Origin: CAYJOG01 sp964371695 [NCBI: uncultured bacterium]
GTDB lineage: Bacteria > CAYJOG01
Reading direction: 5' to 3'
DNA length: 7,580 nucleotides
NCBI GenBank assembly: GCA_964371695.1
Contig: CAYJOG010000124.1
Coordinates: 1-7,580, forward strand
In this document: positions 1-6,675 of the stretch, in pieces
Layout of the letters: every line of letters starts with the position of its first letter
How positions within the stretch are numbered: position 1 is the stretch's first letter
Notes under the pieces: generated by a model
What the model was told of the DNA's origin: nothing
The model's database searches: none
Seen by the model: the letters and a program-made list of their open reading frames with translations, nothing else
Program-made: the position numbers and the translations under genes

Positions 1-195
1 GTCTATGCCTTCGTGGTGGGCGTGATGGGCTCTGACGTGGGCATGGGGGCCATGGCCAAACAGATGAAGGCCATGATTGTGTCTCTGGGGTTGTTCAGCG
101 GAGGGTTCTTTTTTGCCCGCGCCGGGTCGGTGGCGGACCCTGACGCACCGTTGCCAGGAGAAAAAACGCCCAGCCCGAAAAAGGATCAGCCATGA
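1..195 (+). CDS. C-terminal part of an unrecognised membrane-associated protein (5' end outside window)
   Basis: An open frame runs from base 1 to the tga at 193-195, giving 64 visible residues. The true start lies upstream of the window. The visible part is rich in Met, Gly and Val. One clearly hydrophobic stretch at about residues 25-40 (MIVSLGLFSGGFFFA, bases 73-117) could be a transmembrane helix. A short polar tail rich in Pro, Lys and Asp follows (ending PSPKKDQP). No family motif is recognised and no function is assigned. The stop codon overlaps the start of the large lipoprotein gene in an atga, a typical sign of translational coupling inside an operon. I infer that the product acts in or at the same membrane as its neighbour. 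The reading frame is supported by that junction and by G/C bias at third codon positions, not by homology. Confidence 0.6.
   Translation, partial: VYAFVVGVMGSDVGMGAMAKQMKAMIVSLGLFSGGFFFARAGSVADPDAPLPGEKTPSPKKDQP
181..185 (+). promoter_or_regulatory. Ribosome binding site for the large lipoprotein gene
   Basis: An aagga stands six bases before the atg at 192, inside the last codons of the upstream gene. Together with the atga overlap it decides the start at 192 over later in-frame candidates such as gtg 306, which has no comparable Shine-Dalgarno sequence at the right distance. Confidence 0.6.
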
Positions 196-3100
196 AAGCC
201 CTCTGGCGCAAAAGATGGTTGGCGCGCCTGGCGGTTAACCTAACCGGAGTAGCGGCGACGCCCCCGTCGCCGCAAAGGGCAAAAATCCCTGGTTTCGTTC
301 TGCATGTGGCGCGGCAGGGGTTGGGGCTGGTTGTTCTGGCGGGTCTGTTGGGGCTGAACGCCGGTTGTGGCGGTGGCGGCGGCGGGGGGCTGAAGGTGCC
401 GCCGGGTGCCGCGCCCATCACCAGCGGTGGTGGATCGGGTGGTCTGGTCACCCCCTCTGTTCCCGACGTAGCCACGGTGTATCTCGACGCCACCAGCCTG
501 GGGGCTGGGCGCAGCGCCCAGGCCGCAGCCGCCTGCGATGGCCTCACCAGTCCCTTCAAGCTGCACTCAGGCGCGCTGGCGCATTGTCAGGACACCCCCA
601 CCGGCATCACCACACCCCTCACCCTCACCGTCACCCTGAGCAGCAGCACCCAGACCCAGACCCTCACCGGCGCGGCAGGGGTGAGCCTCAAGAATCTGCC
701 CACCGGCCGCACCACCCTCAAGGTGAGCGGCCTGGGGCCGGAACGCACCCTGACGGTGGAACTGGTGGCGGGCCTGACCATGCACCTGCGGGCGGTGGCC
801 CAGGGGCAGGCCATGGCGCTGATGGGGGCCTATTCAGCTTCGGTGAATCCGGCGCGGTTCCGGGAGTTTGATCAGGTGGGGTTCAACTGGCCCGTGGGTG
901 AAGACCCGGTGTGGCACACTGACAACGGCGTGGCGTATGTGGACAAAAACGCCGACGGTGTTTTGGGCCCCGGTGATGAAAGCACCTATGACCAGGACTT
1001 TGACGGCGTGGATGACGCCACCGACACCGACGACGACAACGACGCCACCGCCGACAGCCAGGACACCGACAGCGACAACGACGGCTCCCTGGACAATCAG
1101 GACACCCAGGACACCGACGACGACAACGACGGCAAGCCGGACCTGACCGACACGGGCGATGGCGACCGGGACAACGACGGCATCCCCGACACCAGCGACA
1201 CCACGGTGGACCCCTTCCTGAGAAGTTTTGCCCTCATGGCGGGGGCCGCTCCCCTGTCCACCGCCACGGTGGGCGCGGTGGTGGACCTGCTGGCGGTGAC
1301 CGAGCCGTCCGGCGCGGCGGTGAGTTATCGCGTGAGCGGCGGCATGGTGTCCGGCAATGTGTGGACACTGCCCGTCACGCTCGGCGTGTTCAGCGTCACC
1401 GCCATTCTCACCAGCGCCAGTGTGCCGGGCCGCCGCACGCTGCACCTGTCGGTGGGTGTGGGCGGTCCCGCCCAGGTGGTGCATGATCCCGTGGCCTTTA
1501 CCCTGCTGGTGGGCCAGACCCGCACGCTGGATTTCCGTGTGCTGGACGCCCAGGGCAACCTGCTCACCGCCACCCCCGCGCTCGTGCTTTCGGGCGGTGC
1601 GGTGACACTTCAGAACACCACCGTGCAGGCGGTCAAGCCCGGTCAGGCCACCGTCACCGCCACCCTGGGGGGCTTGTCGGCCAGTGTGCTGGTGAACGTG
1701 CCCGACACCACCGGCCCCGGCATCACGCTCAACGACACCGTGCCCGCCAGCACCATCAGCCCCTCGGTGGTGGTGGCCGGTTTTGTGAGCGACCCCGCCG
1801 TGACGCAGGTGAGCGTGACGGGCGGCGCTCTGCCGGTGACACTGAACGTGGGCAGCGGGTTTTTTGCGGGCGAGGTGCGACTGCCCCTGGGGGCCGTCAC
1901 CCTCACCCTCAGCGCCACCGATGGCGCAGGCAACACCAGCACGGCCACGGTTTCCACCACCCGTTTGCAGGACGTGTTGCCCACCCTCGCGCTTACACCC
2001 ATTCCCCCGCTCACCATCGGCACAGACGTGCTGCTGAGCGGCCAGCTCACCGACAACAACACCACACAGGTCACCGTGACCGCCGAGGGGGGATACCTCA
2101 ACCTGCTGGAACTTTCCGCAGGCGGGGCCTTCAGTCTGGTGGTGCCACTGAGCGTGGGGCTGAACACCCTCACCGTAAGCGCCATGGACGCCGTGGAAAA
2201 CGCCGTGAGCCAGTCGCTCACCATCACGCGCCTGGAAAACAGCCTGCGCTCCCTCACCAGTCCCCAGTCGGGCCAGACGATTCTGCCGGGCCAGAGCGCC
2301 ACGGTGGTGCTGGACGCGGGCAACATTCTGGGGGCGAGCGCCAGTGTGTGGATAGGCACGCTCAACGTGGGCGTGGCCCTGCGCGATGACGGCCAGTCGC
2401 CGGACCTGCTGTTGGGCGACGGCCTTTATACCGGTGTGCTCACCGCCCCGGCGGTGGGGCCGGTGGGGGCGGTGAACGGTCTGGCCACGCTCACCGATCA
2501 GCAGGGGGTGTCGGGCAGCATCGAGGGGCAGAACCTGTTTGTCTTCGACGCCCGGCCCATTGTGGGCAACGTCTCCTGCGATTGCGCGGGCGTGACCAAA
2601 CACAACGGCGACGTGGTCACCTTCACGCTTTCGGCCAGTGCCTATCCCGCCACCGGCACGGCCACGCTGGTGCTGGACGCGGACCTGGGCACGGTGGCCC
2701 TCACCGACACCGACGGCAACGGCCAGTACACCGGCCAGTTCACCGTGCCTGCGGCGGGCACCGGCACTTTTGGCGGCACGTTCACCTTCACCGACGCCCT
2801 GGGCAATGTGCGCACCGGCACCGGCACGGCCCTGCTGAGCATGGACAACACCCCCGTCTGCACCTCCATCACTCACAACGCCACCGGCACACTGGTGGGT
2901 GGCAACGTGGTGCATGTGCGGGTGGATTGCGGTGCGGGCCTGGGGGTGTCGCTGCAATTCACCAACGGCAGCCAATTCCTCTACCAGGGTTTGCAGGTGC
3001 GCGACGATGGCCTGAACGGCGACGTCACGGCGGGCGACAACCTGTTTGAAACCGACCTCACCATTCCCAGTTGCACCGAGGTGCCCAACGGCGTCATCAG

Positions 3101-6100
3101 CCTCACCTTTACCGACCTGTTTGGCAACGGCGTCAACACCCAGGTGGGCAACCCGGTGGTGGTGCTGGCCGAGCCGGGCATCGGCACCTTCACCACCTCC
3201 ATCAGCGCCGGGGCCACGGTGCGGGGCGGCACGCCGGTCACCTTCACCATCACCGCGCCGGAAACCGGCGGCACGGCCACGGTGAACGCACTGGCCCTCA
3301 GCCAGACCTACACCCTCACCGAGCAGGGCGGGGGAACCTATTCCAGCACCGTGAACATGCCGCTCTCCGGCTCGTTCACCGACGTGGACATGCAGGCGTT
3401 CTTTGCCAACGCCACCTGTCCCAATGTACAGAGCGACCCCATTGTGCTGGCGGATTATTTCGACCTCGACAACACACCCATCCTCAGCAACTTCGCCCAC
3501 GCAGGCACAGGCGGCACGGTGTTCACCGGCGGTCAGGGTTGGACAGTGAGTGTGCAGGGGCCAGAAAACGCCCAGAGCGTGACGGTGCAGATCATTGGCC
3601 TGGGAGATGTCTATACATTGCCCCAAGTGGCGGCGCTGGGGGGCGGCGAGGCCAGTTACAGCGCGTCTCTGGTGGTGACGGGCACGGGCAGCGTAGACGC
3701 CGCCGACGTGAAGGTGACTTTTGTAGACGCCCTGGGCAACACGGGCTACACCACGCTCACCACCAGCATGACGCTGGACAACACCGCTCCGCCCATGGTC
3801 ACGGGTTTCAGCGCCCAGGCCAGCGGCACCTTTGCGCGCCTCACTTTTACCCGCCCCAGCAGCGACACCACGGGTTATCTCATCCAGCGCAGCGCCGAGA
3901 ACCTGAGCGACTTCACCAACAGTTTCCCCCTGTCTTCCTCTGCCGCCAGCCTGACTTATGACGACACGGCGGTGAGCGCGGGGGGAACCTATACCTATCG
4001 TGTGGTGGCGGTGGACCGTGTGGGTTTGATGTCCCCCGCGAGCGCCACACAGACCGTGGCGGTGGGCACGCCCCAGGCCCCCACGCTGAGCCGCCCCGTG
4101 CCCCGTGGCACGGCAGACGGCGGCGGCCTGCAACTGCGCTGGCCGACGTATCTGGGCGGGGCCACGGTGAACACGGTGAAGATTTACCGGGGCTTCAGCG
4201 ACGCCGTGGGCAGCGCCGACCCAGGCTCCACCGAGTTGTTGAGCCAGAGTCTGGTGGTGTTCCAGGCGGCCACCACCTTCAACGACACCCTCACCAGCAG
4301 CGAGGGGGTGTATTACTACCGCAGCGAAATATGGACTGACTTTGGCGAACATGTCACGGGGCAAGTCATCAGCCAGAGCATCAGCGCCCTGTGGCAGCTT
4401 TATTACGACCCCGGCGACGTGGCGAACGCCGGACTTGTGCGGCGGCTGACGGGGGGCGACGACGGCAACGTGAGCGGCGGCGACGACAACACATTGGCGG
4501 GTTCGCTGCACTACAGCGTCACCAGCGGCCTCACGGGCCTGAGCGAAAAAAGCCGCCTCAAGGCCGACGCCAACCTGGGGGTGCTGCTGGTGACCCGCCC
4601 CGGTGCGGGGGCGGTGTCGGTGCTGGACTTGGCGGGCAACACGGTGGGCGAAGTCACTGGGCTTTCCAACCCCACGCACATCGAGCTGGACACCGCGCGG
4701 GGCTGGGCCTATGTCGTCACGGGCAGCGGCCCCTATGGCGTCACCCGCATCGACTACACCACGCCCTCGGCCCCCATGTCCACGCCCTTTGGCACAGACG
4801 TGCTGGGGGCGAGCCTTTCCACCCCCAACGAACCCAGGGCCATCACGGTGGACAGCGGCTCTGGCCGGGTGTTTCTGGAAGGCGTGGACAGTCGCCCCCA
4901 GGCCAATGACTACAACGCCTCTTCGGCGCTCAGCATCACCTTCACCGAAACCGGCGGCTTGGCGGGCAACGGCGACATCACCGCCAGTGCAGATCTTGGC
5001 TCACTCAACGACGGGGCTTTTCCGGACGTGGAAAACAATGTGGACCTCACCATGCTGCTCACCATCAACATCGGTGGGGCCACCATCGGAGCCAGTGATC
5101 CGCTCATCCTTTCGATCTCGGTCAACAGCAAGCCGGTCAAAACCATCAAGTGGTCTGGGGCCACCAACGATCTGAACGTGGTGCCGCCGCTCAAGTTCGC
5201 CCTGCCCCGGTCCATCTTCAAGTTCCAGACCGGCAGCCCCGACACCATCGAGGTGCAGAACATCAGCCACCATCAATACAAGGGCCGCATCGCTTCGGGC
5301 GCGGTGTGTCCCGCTCCCGACAGCGGCGCCACCAGTTGGTGTTATGTGCGCAACACCAGTAACAGAATTGACCTGCGCATTGCACTGTTGACGAATCCTG
5401 TCGCCGCCGTCCGCAGCATTGGTGTGTATGACACGAACGGCACGGAACTGGGGTGGATCACCGATTCGTTGTCTTCCAGCGACATGGTGGCCACGGCCGA
5501 CGGCAACTTTTTTGTGGCCGAAGACTGGCGGGACATGGGGTATTCCAGCAGTTCCAACAAGTCTTTTTCGCTGATGCAGAGCACAGCTTTTTCGGACTTC
5601 GCGAGCAACCCGGTGTATGACGGCACCAACAACCCCATCGGCAACCGCCAGTTTTACAGCCTTGGCTCGCGCAATGATCTTTCGTTCCGTCGCCGGGGCG
5701 TGGCCGATGGCGGCAATCCCAAAATCGGCTGGATCGCTCCCAACCGGGTGCATGCTTCTACCAACGACAGCGGGGCCACCTATGACCTGTGGCTGAGCGC
5801 GCCGCTTTACCGCTACGCCACCAACACCTCGCTGCCCAGCCGCAGTGGCCCCAGCGCCGAGACCATGCCCATGTCCGTGGCACGGTGTTCCAATGCGGGG
5901 GGCGGCGTGGGTTGTTTCACCCCCGGCACGCCGTCGTGGTTTTATGTGGGTTTCACCAACCCCACCGCCATGGCCGAAGACACCCCCAACAACCGGCTTT
6001 ATGTGTGCGACCCCGGCGCGGCCAAGGTGTATGTGTTCCACGACACCAGCCAGTCCATTCCCGCCACCTGTCTGGATGGCCCCGACGCCAACGGCCTGGG

Positions 6101-6215
6101 ACTGGACGACGACGTTTACAGCGCCTGCAACACCGTGACCACGCCCGGCAGCCTTTTCAAAGAAGAAACCGCCCAGGTGGGCGGGGCCTGTGAACTGGTC
6201 GTGGCCCGGCCGTGA
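192..6215 (+). CDS. Giant multidomain lipoprotein: Ca-binding block, Ig-like array, FN3 domains, beta-propeller-like C-terminus
   Basis: The product has 2007 residues and is inferred to be exported and anchored on the cell envelope. Residues 1-58 form a long signal region: a basic start (MKALWRKRWLARLA), a segment encoded by a palindromic repeat (about 19-34), a hydrophobic core at 43-58, then Cys59 in LNAGC followed by seven Gly. Asn at -3 is unusual for a lipobox, so lipidation is likely but not certain. Residues 251-341 are packed with DxDxDG-type motifs resembling thrombospondin type 3 calcium-binding repeats. Residues 433-503 look like a Big_2-type Ig fold. About 505-590 and 591-681 are two more Ig-like domains, and 682-788 is another. 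Residues 789-1198 hold four tandem domains of about 100 residues separated by DNTP-type linkers. Residues 1202-1291 form an FN3 domain, and about 1294-1398 a second, divergent one. From about 1454 there are beta-propeller/YVTN-like strands (VSVLDLAGNTVGEV; later NNRLYVCDPGAAKVYVF near 1934), interrupted by an extra domain at about 1577-1735. No LPXTG, PEP-CTERM or catalytic motif is seen. The role is unknown; a structural, adhesive or ligand-binding surface protein is the best inference. Confidence 0.9.
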   Translation: MKALWRKRWLARLAVNLTGVAATPPSPQRAKIPGFVLHVARQGLGLVVLAGLLGLNAGCGGGGGGGLKVPPGAAPITSGGGSGGLVTPSVPDVATVYLDATSLGAGRSAQAAAACDGLTSPFKLHSGALAHCQDTPTGITTPLTLTVTLSSSTQTQTLTGAAGVSLKNLPTGRTTLKVSGLGPERTLTVELVAGLTMHLRAVAQGQAMALMGAYSASVNPARFREFDQVGFNWPVGEDPVWHTDNGVAYVDKNADGVLGPGDESTYDQDFDGVDDATDTDDDNDATADSQDTDSDNDGSLDNQDTQDTDDDNDGKPDLTDTGDGDRDNDGIPDTSDTTVDPFLRSFALMAGAAPLSTATVGAVVDLLAVTEPSGAAVSYRVSGGMVSGNVWTLPVTLGVFSVTAILTSASVPGRRTLHLSVGVGGPAQVVHDPVAFTLLVGQTRTLDFRVLDAQGNLLTATPALVLSGGAVTLQNTTVQAVKPGQATVTATLGGLSASVLVNVPDTTGPGITLNDTVPASTISPSVVVAGFVSDPAVTQVSVTGGALPVTLNVGSGFFAGEVRLPLGAVTLTLSATDGAGNTSTATVSTTRLQDVLPTLALTPIPPLTIGTDVLLSGQLTDNNTTQVTVTAEGGYLNLLELSAGGAFSLVVPLSVGLNTLTVSAMDAVENAVSQSLTITRLENSLRSLTSPQSGQTILPGQSATVVLDAGNILGASASVWIGTLNVGVALRDDGQSPDLLLGDGLYTGVLTAPAVGPVGAVNGLATLTDQQGVSGSIEGQNLFVFDARPIVGNVSCDCAGVTKHNGDVVTFTLSASAYPATGTATLVLDADLGTVALTDTDGNGQYTGQFTVPAAGTGTFGGTFTFTDALGNVRTGTGTALLSMDNTPVCTSITHNATGTLVGGNVVHVRVDCGAGLGVSLQFTNGSQFLYQGLQVRDDGLNGDVTAGDNLFETDLTIPSCTEVPNGVISLTFTDLFGNGVNTQVGNPVVVLAEPGIGTFTTSISAGATVRGGTPVTFTITAPETGGTATVNALALSQTYTLTEQGGGTYSSTVNMPLSGSFTDVDMQAFFANATCPNVQSDPIVLADYFDLDNTPILSNFAHAGTGGTVFTGGQGWTVSVQGPENAQSVTVQIIGLGDVYTLPQVAALGGGEASYSASLVVTGTGSVDAADVKVTFVDALGNTGYTTLTTSMTLDNTAPPMVTGFSAQASGTFARLTFTRPSSDTTGYLIQRSAENLSDFTNSFPLSSSAASLTYDDTAVSAGGTYTYRVVAVDRVGLMSPASATQTVAVGTPQAPTLSRPVPRGTADGGGLQLRWPTYLGGATVNTVKIYRGFSDAVGSADPGSTELLSQSLVVFQAATTFNDTLTSSEGVYYYRSEIWTDFGEHVTGQVISQSISALWQLYYDPGDVANAGLVRRLTGGDDGNVSGGDDNTLAGSLHYSVTSGLTGLSEKSRLKADANLGVLLVTRPGAGAVSVLDLAGNTVGEVTGLSNPTHIELDTARGWAYVVTGSGPYGVTRIDYTTPSAPMSTPFGTDVLGASLSTPNEPRAITVDSGSGRVFLEGVDSRPQANDYNASSALSITFTETGGLAGNGDITASADLGSLNDGAFPDVENNVDLTMLLTINIGGATIGASDPLILSISVNSKPVKTIKWSGATNDLNVVPPLKFALPRSIFKFQTGSPDTIEVQNISHHQYKGRIASGAVCPAPDSGATSWCYVRNTSNRIDLRIALLTNPVAAVRSIGVYDTNGTELGWITDSLSSSDMVATADGNFFVAEDWRDMGYSSSSNKSFSLMQSTAFSDFASNPVYDGTNNPIGNRQFYSLGSRNDLSFRRRGVADGGNPKIGWIAPNRVHASTNDSGATYDLWLSAPLYRYATNTSLPSRSGPSAETMPMSVARCSNAGGGVGCFTPGTPSWFYVGFTNPTAMAEDTPNNRLYVCDPGAAKVYVFHDTSQSIPATCLDGPDANGLGLDDDVYSACNTVTTPGSLFKEETAQVGGACELVVARP
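247..290 (+). repeat. Palindromic repeat, copy A, inside the lipoprotein signal-peptide coding region
   Basis: This 44-base segment matches 7481-7524 at 40 positions (differences at 261, 273, 274 and 286). Its core is a perfect inverted repeat, cggcgacg (253-260) and cgtcgccg (265-272), around a four-base cccc loop. A conserved aagggcaaaaa tail follows at 275-285. Copy B is intergenic, so this is a dispersed element rather than a coding motif. Here it is translated in frame as roughly GVAATPPSPQRAKIP (residues 19-33) with no stop codon. Confidence 0.8.
942..1214 (+). other. Calcium-binding Asp/Asn-rich block (TSP3-like) of the large lipoprotein
   Basis: This region encodes residues 251-341, starting DKNADGVLGPGDE and passing through repeated DTDDDND, DTDSDNDG and DGDRDNDGIPD motifs. 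Regularly spaced Asp and Asn with DG turns are typical of thrombospondin type 3-like calcium-binding segments in bacterial surface proteins. The block probably forms a rigid, calcium-dependent spacer between the membrane-proximal part (67-250) and the Ig-like array. At the DNA level a 22-base unit at 1023-1044 is repeated exactly at 1110-1131, which suggests growth by local duplication. Confidence 0.75.
2556..3785 (+). other. Four tandem Ig-like domains with DNTP linkers in the large lipoprotein
   Basis: Residues 789-886, 887-996, 997-1095 and 1096-1198 share one pattern. Each begins with a hydrophobic strand and a Gly-rich turn before a T/V-F-T or V-x-V strand (HNGDVVTFTL, GGNVVHVRV, GGTPVTFTI, GGQGWTVSV). 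Three of the four carry an FTDALGN-type strand-turn near the end (FTDALGN, FTDLFGN, FVDALGN). The linkers are MDNTP (884-888), LDNTP (1092-1096) and LDNTAPP (1195-1201). Unusually for this protein, cysteines occur here at 796, 798, 890, 913, 961 and 1076. The preceding domain and the second of these share a DDG...GDGLYT / DDG...GDNLFE motif. Fold assignment rests on pattern alone. Confidence 0.6.
4920..5396 (+). other. Domain inserted within the C-terminal propeller-like region
   Basis: Residues about 1577-1735 separate two propeller-like parts: the strand pair ending in AITVDSGSGRVFLEGVD and the part resuming at VAAVRSIGVYDTNG (from 1737). The segment is richer in Lys and Ile than the rest of the protein (for example SVNSKPVKTIKW). 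Near 5360-5400 it uses codons otherwise uncommon in this gene (aga, att, gca, ttg, aat, cct). It looks beta-rich and has no motif I can name. The boundaries are approximate. Confidence 0.4.
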
Positions 6216-6242
6216 CGGCTTACTTTTTGTCCGAACAAGCCG
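6216..6242 (+). terminator. Weak hairpin directly after the lipoprotein stop codon
   Basis: Inverted repeat cggctt (6216-6221) and aagccg (6237-6242) with a 15-base loop. No T-tract follows the stem (the ttttt lies in the loop), so intrinsic termination is doubtful. The position immediately after the stop is the main reason to list it. Confidence 0.25.
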
Positions 6243-6290
6243 AATGTTCCCTCTCCTCATAAAGGGGCTTGTCCTTACCCACAAGTTGGC

Positions 6291-6317
6291 GTCATTCCCG
6301 CGAAAGCGGAAATCCAG
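6291..6317 (+). repeat. gtcattcccgcg-type palindromic repeat, left copy
   Basis: It starts gtcattcccgcgaaagcgga. This matches, from general knowledge, a very widespread proteobacterial intergenic repeat. The copy is slightly degenerate: two positions differ from the inverted copy at 6509-6535, which weakens its own internal stem. Confidence 0.75.
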
Positions 6318-6340
6318 TCCAATATAAACAGCACCGACTC

Positions 6341-6390
6341 CCCTCTCCCCTTTACGGGGAGAGGGTGGCGCGGAGCGCCGGGTGAGGGGT
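6341..6390 (+). repeat. ccctctcccc / ggggagaggg hairpin repeat
   Basis: A perfect 10-base stem, ccctctcccc (6341-6350) with ggggagaggg (6356-6365), closes a 5-base loop. A second small hairpin follows, ggcgc (6367-6371) with gcgcc (6375-6379), and then ggtgagggg. The order resembles a repeat family found between genes in many proteobacteria. Confidence 0.65.
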
Positions 6391-6415
6391 TTATTCAAAA
6401 GCAAAAACCGCTGTC

Positions 6416-6444
6416 CCTTCTCCCGCCCGAAAGATGGGAGAAGG
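6416..6444 (+). repeat. ccttctccc / gggagaagg hairpin repeat
   Basis: A perfect 9-base inverted repeat, ccttctccc (6416-6424) with gggagaagg (6436-6444), around an 11-base loop. It is related in style to the hairpin at 6341-6365 but is a separate unit. Confidence 0.55.
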
Positions 6445-6468
6445 AAAAAGGTGGGGCTTTTTGCTTTA

Positions 6469-6487
6469 CGCAGGCAAGATGCCTGCG
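6469..6487 (+). repeat. cgcaggca / tgcctgcg hairpin repeat
   Basis: A perfect 8-base stem, cgcaggca (6469-6476) with tgcctgcg (6480-6487), and a 3-base aga loop, followed by ccacca. This type of short palindrome recurs between genes in several proteobacterial genomes. Only one copy is present here. Confidence 0.55.
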
Positions 6488-6508
6488 CCACCAGTTTTTT
6501 GTTTTGAT

Positions 6509-6535
6509 CTGGATTCCCGCCTTCGCGGGAATGAC
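6509..6535 (-). repeat. gtcattcccgcg-type palindromic repeat, right copy (inverted)
   Basis: It reads ctggattcccgccttcgcgg at its start and ends gggaatgac. Its own stem, attcccgc (6513-6520) with gcgggaat (6525-6532), is perfect around a cttc loop. Relative to 6291-6317 it is inverted, with 25 of 27 bases matching. Confidence 0.8.
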
Positions 6536-6675
6536 GGCGGAGTCCCCCCTGTTTCTGCTGGTATTGCCGTCTGGCCCCGCCCAAGTCCAAAAAGATGTGG
6601 GTAATGACAAGCCGCTGGGAAAAGGGTCATGTGGCTACAACCCCACCAAAATCAAAAACACCATAAACTACCGCC

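Larger units (their letters stand above)
6266..6613. repeat. Composite nested inverted-repeat element (MITE-like, non-coding)
   Basis: The ends are 18-base inverted repeats: 6266-6283 (ggcttgtccttacccaca) and the complement of 6596-6613, matching at 17 of 18 positions. Nested inside are 27-base inverted repeats at 6291-6317 and 6509-6535, matching at 25 of 27 positions. Both arms thus carry the same two modules in the same outer-to-inner order. They are separated by 7 bases on the left and 60 on the right. The interior holds three more hairpins, listed separately. No transposase or other convincing ORF lies inside. It fills most of the 460-bp gap between genes, and nothing else is seen there apart from the flanking hairpin and a short leader before 6676. 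Confidence 0.6.

Noticed and set aside
306-308. Alternative gtg start for the lipoprotein after the repeat, giving a short signal peptide ending at the same Cys
   Set aside because: It would give a neat 20-residue signal, but there is no Shine-Dalgarno sequence at a suitable distance and it would have only one basic residue before the core. The atg at 192 has aagga six bases upstream and an atga overlap. It remains possible but less likely.
95-559. - strand frame with FALCGDGGVAAT, resembling FALHGDGDVAAT in the - strand frame at 7287-7562
   Set aside because: The shared peptide is only the translation of the dispersed palindromic repeat in the two places, not evidence of two related proteins.
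834-4679. 1281-codon open frame on the - strand opposite the large lipoprotein gene
   Set aside because: The product is a low-quality mix of His, Gly, Ala, Arg and Val with no family motif. Long antisense frames of this kind arise when the sense gene has strong G/C bias at third positions, as here. The + strand frame has a start signal, a signal peptide and clear domains.
5001-6590. 529-codon open frame on the - strand across the lipoprotein 3' end and the repeat element
   Set aside because: It runs through several palindromic repeats and antisense coding DNA, and its translation has the typical repeat-derived look (RRHSREGGNP). No domain is recognisable.
6266-6613. CRISPR-like repeat array
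   Set aside because: The repeats are inverted, of different families and unevenly spaced. There are no direct repeats with regular unique spacers and no cas genes.
6261-6626. aaaggg on both sides (6261-6266 and 6621-6626) as a target-site duplication of the composite element
   Set aside because: It is only six low-complexity bases, and it does not abut the inverted repeats symmetrically. It may be chance.
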